Source: CAZOZZ01 sp965247425
Lineage (GTDB): Bacteria > Acidobacteriota > Terriglobia > 20CM-2-55-15
Reading direction: 5' to 3'
Assembly: GCA_965247425.1 (NCBI GenBank)
Contig: OZ252023.1
Location: 5,828,001-5,892,000, forward strand
Length of the DNA stretch: 64,000 nucleotides
The notes under the pieces were generated by a model. It was not told where the DNA came from and did no database searches. It saw only the letters and a program-made list of their open reading frames with translations. Below, piece by piece: positions 25,265 to 34,298 of this stretch. The translations under genes and the position numbers were made by a program. Numbering within the stretch: position 1 is the first letter of the stretch; the number at the start of each line of letters is the position of its first letter.

Positions 25265-26747
25265 CGATCAGCGGAATACGCACCTGAACCGCGACCTGCT
25301 GTTCGTCGGCGCCACCCGCGGTTTCAAGCGTAAACAGTAACTTGCCGCCCGGCAGAAACTGAGGCCACAGATGCCCGACTTCCTCCTGCCGAGAGTCGAG
25401 AGAAGTAATTGTCTCCGGCGTGCCTCCCTGATCCGAGACCCGGCCGAGACCCGAGACTTCTGAGCCAAACACGATGAACCCGTCGGTTCCCCACGTGCCT
25501 CCGGCCGCCCTGGGCGCATCACACAGCGTGACCTGGCTGCTGTTTCCGATTTCTATCTTCCGCAACTTTTCGCCTGAAAAGAAACCGATCCACTTCCCAT
25601 CGGGCGAACAGAATGGCGCCGATGCACCTTCGGTGTCTGGTAGATGCGTGGACCCGGAGATGAGGAAGTGCGGGATCCCCGGCTCCGCCCGGATTTTGCC
25701 GGCCTGGACCAGTTCGTCGGTGGAACGCACGATCAAGCCGGTGTTGGAGGCATAGACAAGATATTTGCCGTTGCGGGAAAAAGACAGGGCAGGGTGGAAG
25801 GTGCTCTCCAGGGTCTCGGCTTCCGATAGCTCGACAATGAAGCGAGCGAGAGGCTCCGGCTCTGATGGCTGTGTTCGCCGGGCGCGAGGAGACACCTCAC
25901 CGTCCAGCGATTCGGAAATCTCGATCCTGGCATCGCCGATATCTCTCAGCCGCCGGTTGACGTCCTTTTGAAGACACCGGCGTAACAGAAGTTGAATGGC
26001 CTCGGGAACGGACTCGGGCAAATCGGTCCATACCGGTTCGCTCCCAAGAATGGCAGCAATAGTGTCGGAGAGAGTCCCTCTCTGGAATGGTGCTCGTCCA
26101 CCCAGAGTTTCATACAAAACGCACCCGAATGCCCATATGTCGGTCCGCTTGTCGACGGACTGTCCCCGTGCCTGCTCCGGACTCATGTAGGTGGGTGTCC
26201 CCAGAAGCAGTCCATCCTCGGTCCGCACCATGCTGATCGTCGCCTCCCCCGCGGGATCCGTTGACTCAACGGAATGGGTATTGATCTTTGCCAGGCCAAA
26301 GTCCAGCACCTTAACGTGGCCTTGCGGTGTGATCATGATATTCGCCGGTTTCAAGTCGCGATGAATGATCCCCTTTTCGTGAGTCGCCTCCAGAGCCTGT
26401 GAGATCTGTTGAGCGATCCGAAGGGCGTCGGGGACCTCAATCGGTCCAGACGACAGCATCTGACCGAGAGTCTTTCCCCCGACCAATTCGAGGACGAGAA
26501 AGTGGATTCCATCGACCTGTTCAACGCCGTGAATAGTTGCGATGTTTGGATGGTTGAGGGAAGCGAGAGCCTTGGCCTCACGCCTAAAACGACCAAGCCG
26601 GCCGGTTTCGTGCGAGAAGGAAGATGGCAGAACCTTGATGGCAACAGGACGGTTCAATCGGGTGTCCACGGCCTCATACACTTCTCCCATTCCGCCTTCG
26701 CCGATTTTCGAGATGATTTTGTAATGGGCGAGTTTTTTGCCGACCAT
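25265..26747 (-). pseudogene. Ser/Thr protein kinase-PD40 gene, 5' part (split by IS21 element)
   Basis: About 494 codons. Kinase domain: glycine loop GEGGMGEV (16-23), catalytic Lys38 in VAIKVL, HRDLKPAN (129-136), DFG (149-151), and the APE-equivalent SPEQARG. All catalytic residues are present, so the ancestral enzyme was an active Hanks-type kinase. After about residue 285 come PD40/TolB blades (FSRNGKYLVYASNTG, CSPDGKWIGFFSGE), broken at VAVQVRIPLIV by the IS21 element at 22380-25264. The protein could be translated as a truncated kinase with half a propeller; the current stop is at 25191 inside IS DNA. No obvious membrane helix lies between the domains. Confidence 0.92.
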
Positions 26748-26863
26748 GACTACCCCGTGATGGCGGGTATGTTAAGCAGGGCGGGAGATCAAGTCAACGA
26801 GTGTCGACGATGCATCCGGTCGTCCTGTCCTCAACTAACCACTAACCACTAACCACTTCCCGA

Positions 26864-28255
26864 CTACCTCTTGAACGGAGCCCTGTCCCCGCTCGCCTTG
26901 GCCGACTGGTTCCTGGCTCCTGCGTAAACGGTGAAGTGCTTCCAGCGCCGGTTTTCGTGGAACTGGTCATCGAAGAAGAACCGATCCTCGAACGCGGGTT
27001 CCAGATCGTCGATCCATGACGCCGTCTCGTCGTACTTGGCGAAGAATATCCGATTGGTCCAGTGGGGATCCCGGCCCTGGATGAATTTCAAGACGAAGAC
27101 CTTCTGGCCGTTGACTTCAGCCACGCCGTCCACCAGGACCTTGCCCGGGGTGCAGGACATCGATGGACCCCGCACGGTTCGTCCGAGGCCCGACACCTGT
27201 CGTACCGCCCGCGTGAAGATGTCCAATGCGCGATAGAGGGGAACGTCGAAGTACTGCTTTGGCCCCGTGTCCCGCTCGACGAACATGTAGTAGGGAATAA
27301 TTCCCAGATCTACCTGTTTCTGCCACATCGCCGCCCAGATGTCCGGGCAGTCGTTGACGTTTCGGATCAGCGGCGCCTGCGCACGTATGGTCGCTCCCGT
27401 GTTCAGGATTCGCCGCACGGCGGTTCGAGAAATGGCCGTGGACATTTCTCGCGGATGGCTATAGTGCGCCATGAACGCCAGATGCTTGCCGGCGGCTTGA
27501 ACCTCCTCGAAGAGTTGCAGCAGATCGTCGGCATCCGCGTCTGTGACGAACCGGTATGGCCACCAGGCCAGGGCCTTCGTGCCGATCCGAATACTGCGAA
27601 GCGATTCGATTTTGAGCAGGGGCTTGATGTAGCGCCGAAGGACACTCGTCCTCATGATCAACGGATCGCCGCCCGTGAAGAGGACATCGCGAACCTCGCT
27701 ATGCTTGTGCAGGTACCGGGCCAGGGATGTCACTTCGTTGTTGGCGAACTTCAGCTCGTCCATACCGACAAACTGGGCCCATCGAAAACAATAAGTGCAA
27801 TAGGCGTGGCAGGTCTGACCCTGGCTGGGAAAGAAAAGGACAGTTTCCCGGTACTTGTGCTGCATTCCGCGCTGAGGATGCCCGTCCATCACGGGGACGT
27901 TCTGCTCCATCTGTCCCGCCGGGTGCGGATTCATCCGCGCCCGGATTGCCGCGACGGCCTTGTCTACTTCTTCACCTGGTGCTTCACGTTGCTCGAGTTC
28001 ATGGATGTGCTCGAAGTCCCCGGCCGGCAACATCCCTTCCTGAGGAAACGTCAACTGGAACATCGGGTCCATCGGTATGTTTGTCCAGTCGATCAACTCC
28101 TCGACAACGTAGTTGTTTACTCTGAATGGAAGTACTTTCGACACCGCCCTGATCGCTGTACTCTGCTCGGAGGTGAGCATTTTGAACTGTGGAATCTTAT
28201 TGATGTTCTTGGCGGTATAGGCGCGGTATTTCGGCTTCGCATTCAGCTTATTCAC
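26864..28255 (-). CDS. KamA-family radical SAM protein (lysine 2,3-aminomutase-like)
   Basis: 463 residues from a GTG at 28255 with AAAGGA 6 bases upstream. The radical SAM cluster motif is CHAYCTYCF (C-x3-C-x2-C) near residue 152. Typical KamA surroundings follow: FTGGDPLIMRTSVLRRYIKP, RIGTKALAWWPYRF, HYSHPREMST, VNDCPDIWAAMWQKQVDLGI and IPYYMFVERDTG. Lysine 2,3-aminomutases use a [4Fe-4S] cluster, SAM and PLP to interconvert alpha- and beta-lysine. The PLP lysine is not pinned down here, and close relatives act on other amino acids or are uncharacterised, so only the family is claimed. Genes for lysine fermentation or EF-P modification are not adjacent. The protein is longer than typical KamA at its C-terminus (after about residue 400). 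Confidence 0.88.
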   Translation of the reverse strand: MNKLNAKPKYRAYTAKNINKIPQFKMLTSEQSTAIRAVSKVLPFRVNNYVVEELIDWTNIPMDPMFQLTFPQEGMLPAGDFEHIHELEQREAPGEEVDKAVAAIRARMNPHPAGQMEQNVPVMDGHPQRGMQHKYRETVLFFPSQGQTCHAYCTYCFRWAQFVGMDELKFANNEVTSLARYLHKHSEVRDVLFTGGDPLIMRTSVLRRYIKPLLKIESLRSIRIGTKALAWWPYRFVTDADADDLLQLFEEVQAAGKHLAFMAHYSHPREMSTAISRTAVRRILNTGATIRAQAPLIRNVNDCPDIWAAMWQKQVDLGIIPYYMFVERDTGPKQYFDVPLYRALDIFTRAVRQVSGLGRTVRGPSMSCTPGKVLVDGVAEVNGQKVFVLKFIQGRDPHWTNRIFFAKYDETASWIDDLEPAFEDRFFFDDQFHENRRWKHFTVYAGARNQSAKASGDRAPFKR

Positions 28256-28696
28256 AGGCGTCCTTTCGAATCAGAATAGTACAGTACAAGGGCCGACATC
28301 ATAGCTTGCTTCGGCCCGATTCTCTAGTAATTACAGCGTTTTTTGCCCGGGCTCCATTTGATGGTCTTTGTAGTTGACCGGAGCTCCGAGCAAGTTTCCG
28401 AATGACTGGTCCATGAGGCTGGCCTGTCGGTCCAGGGGGTGTTGGTTTCGACCGCTTGACGCACAGCCTGAGGCTTTATATTTCTAAAACTTACCTGCTT
28501 ATTTTAACACATCCCGCCTCGAATCCCAACCGCTTCGGACCTTCCCTGAGCCCTGACACGTCGGCACTTTTCGTCGCGGACCCTGCACAGCCTTTTAGTG
28601 TGTGTAGCTGTCTTTCTTGTCGCTAGTTGTGTCGTCATCCGTACGAATGAAAGCCAGGTCGGGTATGATATCCGGCCATTAGGGATGTTCCGGATT
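28256..28696. other. No gene seen
   Basis: A 441-bp stretch between the kamA-like gene and the plus-strand amino-sugar operon. No frame with a supported start and family resemblance. Just upstream of kamA on the minus strand, TTGTACTGTACTATTC may hold promoter elements (TACTAT as -10). The rest shows no strong hairpin or repeat. Confidence 0.4.
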
Positions 28697-28864
28697 ATGG
28701 CCAGCACCAAGCTTCGATATGTCCATGCCCCCGCCTGCACGATCGTTCTCCTGTGGACGGTTTTTCCGACTTCTGCGTCGTCGTCGGTGGAGCTGACGGT
28801 CATCGACGAACCACTGGTGTCGGATCACAGGCCGGTGCTACTCGTTCCGCGGGTTCGTCCGTGA
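28697..28864 (+). pseudogene. Possible remnant of an exported endonuclease/exonuclease/phosphatase gene
   Basis: The frame starts MASTKLRYVHAPACTIVLLW, looking like a signal peptide (cleavage near PTSASS), and ends ELTVIDEPLVSDHRPVLLV. The SDHRPV motif is the C-terminal catalytic signature of endonuclease/exonuclease/phosphatase (EEP) proteins. The usual 200-plus residues between are absent. Its TGA overlaps the GTG of the next gene (GTGA), as in an operon. It could be a genuine 55-residue exported peptide, but an internal deletion explains it better. Confidence 0.4.
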
Positions 28865-29766
28865 AGGCCACGTTGCTTGTCATGGCGGCCGGGATAGGGA
28901 GTCGTTACGGGGGGCTGAAGCAGCTCGAACCTGTCGGGCCGGGTGGGGAAACGATTCTGGACTATTCGATCTACGATGCGCTCCGGGCCGGGTTCGGTCG
29001 TCTGGTGTTTGTCGTCAGCGAAGCCAGTGAGCGTCCTGTTCGGGAGACATTCGGGGCCAGGTATGGCGATCGGGTCGATGTCGAATACGTCCGGCAGCAG
29101 TTGGACATGGTCCCCGAAGGGTTCGCCGTGCCGCGAGGCCGTCAAAAACCATGGGGGACCGGACACGCCACGCTCGTAGCGGATTCCGCGGTTGACGAAC
29201 CGTTTGCCGTAATCAACGCCGATGACTTTTATGGGGCGGAAGCCTATCGTCTGCTAGCGGACTCTTTCGAGACCATCGACATCGGTGGCTCCGACTATTG
29301 CATGGTCGGGTTCCCGCTCTCCGGGACACTGTCCGATCACGGGCCTGTTTCCAGGGGCATCTGCGAATGCGGTCCGGAGGGCCAACTGGCCGGCACAGTT
29401 GAGGTGGAAGCGATCATCCGTCAGGAGGACTCCGTTCTGGGTCAGGACCGCGCCGGCGGGAGCCGTGTGCTGACCGGGAATGAAACTGTCTCTATGAACT
29501 TCTGGGGGTTTACACCTTCCATATTTTCGCACCTGCGGGAACGGTTCGTTGATTTCCTGGAGTCCCGGGCTGTTCGAGATGCCGACGCCGAATTCTATCT
29601 GCCTGGGGTCGTGGATCACCTGATCTCAACCGGGGCTGCGCGCGTCCGTGTCCTCGAGGGTGGGGGGCCCTGGTACGGATTGACTTATCCGGAGGACAAG
29701 CCCGAAGTCGTTGCTGGAATCGCCGCCCTGGTCCGTCGCGGCGTTTACCCGGAAATGTTGTGGTAG
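28861..29766 (+). CDS. Sugar-1-phosphate nucleotidyltransferase
   Basis: 301 residues from GTG 28861. The N-terminal signature MAAGIGSRYGGLKQLEPVGP (compare LAAGxGTRL...KxLxPV) is the nucleotide-binding loop of NTP-transferases; VINADDFYG carries the metal-binding Asp, and GNETVSMNFWGF and PWYGLTYPEDK match relatives annotated as UTP-sugar pyrophosphorylases. The likely reaction is hexose- or N-acetylhexosamine-1-P plus NTP to NDP-sugar. It overlaps the kinase gene downstream by 7 bases (GTG inside its final codons), so the two are translationally coupled. Together with the NahK-like kinase it would activate salvaged amino sugars. Confidence 0.85.
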   Translation: MKATLLVMAAGIGSRYGGLKQLEPVGPGGETILDYSIYDALRAGFGRLVFVVSEASERPVRETFGARYGDRVDVEYVRQQLDMVPEGFAVPRGRQKPWGTGHATLVADSAVDEPFAVINADDFYGAEAYRLLADSFETIDIGGSDYCMVGFPLSGTLSDHGPVSRGICECGPEGQLAGTVEVEAIIRQEDSVLGQDRAGGSRVLTGNETVSMNFWGFTPSIFSHLRERFVDFLESRAVRDADAEFYLPGVVDHLISTGAARVRVLEGGGPWYGLTYPEDKPEVVAGIAALVRRGVYPEMLW

Positions 29767-30860
29767 TCGAGCCGTCCGTCCCTGGATCGGCGTTCCAGAT
29801 CGACGGTGATTGCATCGATGTAGCACCGTATGGTTCCGGCCACATCCACGACACCTACGTTGCCACGTTTCTCCGGGACGGGTACCGAACGCGATACACC
29901 CTCCAGCGCATCAACCGTTCTGTTTTTTCTGAACCCGTGGTTCTGATGGACAACGTTGTCCGTGTCACCCGCCACATCCGTGATGAACTGGTGTCTAGTG
30001 GAGTGGACCAGATCGAACGACGTGTTCTCCAGCTTGTGCCGGCCCTCGACGGCAAACATTGGCATGTTGACGAGAACGACGATTTCTGGCGGACGTTTCA
30101 TTTCATCGAAGGCGCGGGTACTCATGACACCGCGCGGTTTGTCGAACAGGCCTTCGAGGCTGCCCGCGCCTTCGGTCGATTCGAGGACCAGCTGGGCGAA
30201 CTGCCCGGGCCTCGGCTGGCGGAAACCGTTCGTGACTTTCACAAGACACCGCTGTATTTCGCCACGTTGGAACAGGCTCTGGAAGAAGATCCCCACAACC
30301 GGGCGGCGTCAATCAGGCAGGAAATAGACTTCGTCGAGAGCCGAAGTCGACTTTTCACGACACTGTTGGATCTGGCAGCCAGCGGCGAACTCCCGGAGCG
30401 GATCGCGCATAACGACACGAAGATCAACAATGTTCTGATCGATCGAACGAGTCGGGAAGCTCTGGCGGTGATCGACCTGGACACCGTGATGCCCGGCCTT
30501 GTTCTCCATGACTTCGGAGATCTGGTTCGGACAGGGGCGTGTTCGGCAGCCGAAGATGAGACCGATCTCTCCCGGGTTACCGTGAACCTGTCGATGTTCG
30601 AAGCCCTGGTTCGAGGGTATCTGTCATCGGCCCGATTCCTCAACCCGACAGAGATCGACCATCTCACCTTTTCCGGGTGGCTTCTGGCAGTCGAAAGCGG
30701 CATAAGGTTCTTGACTGATCATTTGAAGGGCGATACATACTTCAAAGTTCACCGCGACAGCCACAACCTCGATCGCTGCCGGGTGCAACTCAAACTTGCC
30801 GAGAACATCGAGAGGAACGAAGGCGCGATGCGCCGGATCGTTGAACACGCGGCACCCTGA
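29760..30860 (+). CDS. NahK-like sugar 1-kinase (aminoglycoside phosphotransferase fold)
   Basis: 366 residues from GTG 29760. It resembles the phosphotransferase family that includes N-acetylhexosamine 1-kinase (NahK): GSGHIHDTYVATF near the start (nucleotide loop), QRINRSVF, FHFIEGAGT, catalytic HNDTKINNVL near 224 and metal-binding IDLDTVMPG near 243. NahK phosphorylates GlcNAc or GalNAc at C1 using ATP. It is coupled to the nucleotidyltransferase upstream and lies 19 bp from the GH109 gene downstream, so GalNAc is the likely substrate here. The assignment to NahK rather than another sugar kinase of this fold is from motifs and context. Confidence 0.8.
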   Translation: MVVEPSVPGSAFQIDGDCIDVAPYGSGHIHDTYVATFLRDGYRTRYTLQRINRSVFSEPVVLMDNVVRVTRHIRDELVSSGVDQIERRVLQLVPALDGKHWHVDENDDFWRTFHFIEGAGTHDTARFVEQAFEAARAFGRFEDQLGELPGPRLAETVRDFHKTPLYFATLEQALEEDPHNRAASIRQEIDFVESRSRLFTTLLDLAASGELPERIAHNDTKINNVLIDRTSREALAVIDLDTVMPGLVLHDFGDLVRTGACSAAEDETDLSRVTVNLSMFEALVRGYLSSARFLNPTEIDHLTFSGWLLAVESGIRFLTDHLKGDTYFKVHRDSHNLDRCRVQLKLAENIERNEGAMRRIVEHAAP

Positions 30861-30879
30861 TTGGAAAAAGGAGTTCAGG

Positions 30880-32271
30880 ATGGCAGATGACTCGAAGAGG
30901 AATGAAGGGAAACCAGGCGAGCTGAACCGTCGCGACCTGATGAAGCTTGCGGCAGCCGGTGTGGGTGGCGCGATGCTGCCGGGCCAGGCCATGTCGCACG
31001 AGACCGAAGGTCAGGAACGTACTCTCGGGAGCGCTCCCGAGAGTCCTTCGAGCGCCCGGCCGATCGACGTCGTTCGGATCGGTTATGTCGGCGTCGGTCT
31101 TCAAGGCTCGTCGCACTGCCGCAACCTGCTGAGGATCGAAGGGGCCGAGATCGCCGCGCTTTGCGACATCGTTCTCGAGAAGGTGGAGCGCATGCAGGGC
31201 CGAGTTGTCGAAGCCGGTGGCGAGAAACCGGCTGCCTACACGCGCGGTCCTTATGACTTCGTGCGGATGTGCGAGGAGGAGGACCTCGATCTGGTTTATA
31301 CGGCGACGCCATGGGTATGGCACGTTCCGGTATGCGTCGCCGCGATGGAGAACGGAAAACACGCTGTGACCGAGGTGCCCGCGGCGGTGACCGTTGACGA
31401 ATGCTGGCAGCTGGTCGAGAACGCCGAGAAGCATCAGAAGCACTGTCTCATGATGGAAAACGTCGCCTATGGCCGCGTGGAGATGATGGTCTTGAACATG
31501 GTGCGCCAGGGCTTGTTAGGCGAAATCCTTCACGGTGAGTGCGGTTACCTTCACGACCTCCGTGCAATCAAGTTCGAGGCGGCCAACGAGGGCCTGTGGC
31601 GCCGCGCACACTCGATGACCCGGAACGGCAACATCTATCCCACACATGGGCTGGGCCCGATCGCTCAGTGCATGAATATCAATCGCGGCGACCGGTTCGG
31701 TCATCTGGTCTCGATGAGCAGCCCTTCGCGCGGGTTGCAGCTTTACGCCGAGGAGAACTTTCCGCCGGATGCACCGGAGCGGCGCGAACAATACAAGCTC
31801 GGCGACGTCAACACCAGCCTGATTCAGACCGCAAAGGGTCGTACGATCTTCGTCAGTCACGACACGAACCTGCCCCGACCCTACAGCAGGATCAATCTGG
31901 TCCAGGGAACCCGTGGGATATTCCAGGGCTATCCGGACCGTGTCTACATCGAGGGCCGGGGAGAAGGCCATCGATGGGCCGACGCTGAAGACTACTACGA
32001 AGAATTCGAACATCCCCTCTGGTCCGCGCAGGGACCCAGTGCGCGAGGGGACGGCCACGGAGGCATGGACTACATTGAAGACTACCGGCTGATCCATTGT
32101 CTGCGCGAAGGCCTGCCCACCGACATGAACGTCTATGACGCGGCGGCAATCAGCGCCGTATCCGAACTGAGCGAGCGTTCGTTCGCGGCCGGTGGACAGC
32201 CGATGGCTTTCCCGGACTTCACTCGCGGTCGGTGGGAGACGAATCCACCTCTTGAGATTGTGGGGGGATAG
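30880..32271 (+). CDS. GH109-family glycosidase (alpha-N-acetylgalactosaminidase), Tat-exported
   Basis: 463 residues from ATG 30880, with AAAAAGGAG 8 bases upstream. Twin-arginine signal NRRDLMKLAAAGVGG at 16-30. Rossmann domain with IGYVGVGLQG (NAD binding), then the strings that mark GH109: TPWVWHVPVCVAAMENGKHA, EVPAAVTVDECWQLV, NMVRQGLLGEILHGECGYLH, YPTHGLGPIAQCMNINRGDR and SMSSPSRGLQLYAEENF. GH109 enzymes remove terminal alpha-GalNAc through an NAD-dependent oxidation-elimination mechanism, with the cofactor bound before Tat export of the folded protein. Gfo/Idh/MocA dehydrogenases share the fold, but the active-site block YPTHGLGP fits GH109. The position after a NahK-like kinase supports amino-sugar use. 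Confidence 0.88.
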   Translation: MADDSKRNEGKPGELNRRDLMKLAAAGVGGAMLPGQAMSHETEGQERTLGSAPESPSSARPIDVVRIGYVGVGLQGSSHCRNLLRIEGAEIAALCDIVLEKVERMQGRVVEAGGEKPAAYTRGPYDFVRMCEEEDLDLVYTATPWVWHVPVCVAAMENGKHAVTEVPAAVTVDECWQLVENAEKHQKHCLMMENVAYGRVEMMVLNMVRQGLLGEILHGECGYLHDLRAIKFEAANEGLWRRAHSMTRNGNIYPTHGLGPIAQCMNINRGDRFGHLVSMSSPSRGLQLYAEENFPPDAPERREQYKLGDVNTSLIQTAKGRTIFVSHDTNLPRPYSRINLVQGTRGIFQGYPDRVYIEGRGEGHRWADAEDYYEEFEHPLWSAQGPSARGDGHGGMDYIEDYRLIHCLREGLPTDMNVYDAAAISAVSELSERSFAAGGQPMAFPDFTRGRWETNPPLEIVGG

Positions 32272-32278
32272 GAAAGAC

Positions 32279-32405
32279 TTCAACGCAAAAACGCAAAGAC
32301 GCAAAGTGGTTTTGTCGGATCGCCGGAAACTTACATTCACGACCATCGAAACAAAGAAATTCCCAGACAAGAATGTTTTGCGAACTTTGCGTCTTTGCGT
32401 TGAAA
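32279..32405. repeat. Imperfect inverted repeat of the 'CGCAAAGACGCAAAG' type
   Basis: TTCAACGCAAAAACGCAAAG and onward at 32279-32306 pairs with CTTTGCGTCTTTGCGTTGAA at 32385-32404. The centre is AT-rich and noncoding. It lies between the GH109 gene and the symporter gene and may act as a partial terminator. The smaller element at 5531-5606 is of the same general type. Confidence 0.75.
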
Positions 32406-32437
32406 ATCCCAACTGACTCACAGATGACCCGCCTCCC

Positions 32438-34204
32438 ATGCAACTAACCTCTCTCGACTGGACCGTCATCGCGATCTACGGGGTCATCGCCGTTTCGCTC
32501 GGGCTCTATTTCGCCCGCCGTGCCGGGCACGGGACACAGGAATTCTTCTTGTCCGGGCGGAAGCTTCCATGGTGGTTGCTCGGCACTTCGATGGTGGCGA
32601 CGACGTTTTCTACCGACACCCCCAATCTTGTGACGGACCTGGTGCGGACGGGTGGCGTCAGTAGCAATTGGTTATGGTGGGCTTTCCTTATCACCGGGAT
32701 GTGCACGGTCTTCTTCTACGCGAAGTTGTGGCGGCGGTCCGGCGCGCTGACCGACATGGGGTTCTACGAACTGCGGTATTCGGGGAAGCCGGCCGCTTTT
32801 CTCAGGGGCTTTCGGGCTCTTTACCTCGGCGTGTTCTTCAACGTGATGATTATGGCCGCAGTCACGCTGGCGGCGATCAAGATATCGAGCGTTGTCCTGG
32901 GCGTTGACAAATACACGACCGTTCTGGTGGCTGCGACGTTGACGGCGGCCTACTCGGCGACATCCGGCCTCTGGGGTGTCGTCGTGACCGACATGCTCCT
33001 GTTCGTCATCGCGATGGTCGGTTCGATCGCTGCGGCATACTATTCCTTGCAGCAGCCCGAAGTCGGTGGCTTGTCCGGCCTGATCTCCAACCCGGCACTG
33101 GAAGGCCGGCTCAGCCTGCTTCCGGATTTTTCGGACTGGGGAGCCGTGTCCGCGGTTCTGATCATTCCCCTGGCAGTTCAGTGGTGGAGTACCTGGTATC
33201 CCGGCGCGGAACCGGGAGGCGGCGGTTACGTGGCCCAGCGCATGCTTGCCGCCCGCGACGAGAGGGAATCGATGATGGCAACCCTCTGGTTCAACGTCGC
33301 GCACTATGCCTTACGGCCCTGGCCCTGGGTGATCGTGGCCCTGTCTTCGCTGATTATTTACCCGAATCTTGAATCGATCCAAACCCGTTTCCCGGGCCTG
33401 GACCCGTCGCTCATTGGCCACGATCTGGCCTACCCGGCCATGCTCGTCTTCCTGCCGTCGGGTTTGCTGGGCCTGGTGATCGCATCCCTGGCCGCGGCCT
33501 ACATGTCGACGATCAGCACGCATTTGAACTGGGGAGCTTCCTACATCGTCAACGATTTCTATCGCCGGTTCATGGCGCCGGCAAGGAGCGAGCGCCACTA
33601 TGTGACGGTCGGCCGGGGTTCGACAGTCGTGCTTGTCGTGCTGGCGTCGGTTGTCTCTCTCTGGCTCGAAAATGCCCTGCAGGCTTTCGAGATTCTGCTG
33701 CAAATCGGTGCCGGTACGGGTTTGATCTTTCTGCTCCGCTGGTTCTGGTGGCGGGTCAATGTGTGGAGTGAGATTTCAGGGATGGTGATTTCCTTCCTGG
33801 TGGCCGTGTATTTCCAGTTCGTCCATGAATCACTGGGGGTTTCCGCACTGGACCCTTCGCTGGCCCTGGTTCTCGGGGCCGTTATCACGACGACGGTCTG
33901 GGTCGCGGTGACCTTCCTTACCCCACCGTCCGACCGATCCACGCTGCAAACCTTCTTTGATGCGATCCGACCATTGGGGCCGGGCTGGAAGGGGTTTTCC
34001 ACCCAGACTGCTCCCCAGGGCGAAAGCCTGACGCCTGCATTCCTCGGGTGGTTCCTGGGTTGTGCCGCTGTCTATTCCGCCCTGTTCGGAACAGGTTACC
34101 TGCTGTACGGGCGGCCGTTGCCGGGTGTCGTTTGCCTCATACTGTTCGTCGCGGCCTCTTCAGGTCTGCTCAGAATCCTCTCCCGGGTTGGCTTCGGCGA
34201 TTAA
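32438..34204 (+). CDS. Sodium:solute symporter (SSS family)
   Basis: 588 residues with about 14 membrane helices. The N-terminus LDWTVIAIYGVIAVSLGLYF, the loop TQEFFLSGRKLPWWLLGTSM and then ATTFSTDTPNLVTDL are the classic SSS signature (helices 1-2 with the Na+ site). Further features are NWGASYIVNDFYRRFM near residue 365 (SSS motif before helix 9) and LPSGLLGLVIASLAAAYMST. The family imports sugars, amino acids or carboxylates with Na+. As the last gene of the nucleotidyltransferase-kinase-GH109 run it probably imports the released N-acetylhexosamine. It is separated from GH109 by the inverted repeat at 32279-32405. Confidence 0.88.
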   Translation: MQLTSLDWTVIAIYGVIAVSLGLYFARRAGHGTQEFFLSGRKLPWWLLGTSMVATTFSTDTPNLVTDLVRTGGVSSNWLWWAFLITGMCTVFFYAKLWRRSGALTDMGFYELRYSGKPAAFLRGFRALYLGVFFNVMIMAAVTLAAIKISSVVLGVDKYTTVLVAATLTAAYSATSGLWGVVVTDMLLFVIAMVGSIAAAYYSLQQPEVGGLSGLISNPALEGRLSLLPDFSDWGAVSAVLIIPLAVQWWSTWYPGAEPGGGGYVAQRMLAARDERESMMATLWFNVAHYALRPWPWVIVALSSLIIYPNLESIQTRFPGLDPSLIGHDLAYPAMLVFLPSGLLGLVIASLAAAYMSTISTHLNWGASYIVNDFYRRFMAPARSERHYVTVGRGSTVVLVVLASVVSLWLENALQAFEILLQIGAGTGLIFLLRWFWWRVNVWSEISGMVISFLVAVYFQFVHESLGVSALDPSLALVLGAVITTTVWVAVTFLTPPSDRSTLQTFFDAIRPLGPGWKGFSTQTAPQGESLTPAFLGWFLGCAAVYSALFGTGYLLYGRPLPGVVCLILFVAASSGLLRILSRVGFGD

Positions 34205-34298
34205 CATCCACCCTTTTCCTCTTTTTAGACATTCCCGTAATTTTGGTCGAACTCCGGCGTCTTTTCTTTCGTAGCACTACGCTGGGAGGATTCAACGA

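Noticed and set aside
27062..28279. 405-codon plus-strand frame opposite kamA
   Set aside because: Antisense to a gene with all radical SAM motifs; no ribosome site or family.
30880..32271. Calling this gene a plain Gfo/Idh/MocA dehydrogenase
   Set aside because: The Tat signal and the GH109-specific blocks (YPTHGLGPIAQ, SMSSPSRGLQL) favour the glycosidase subfamily.
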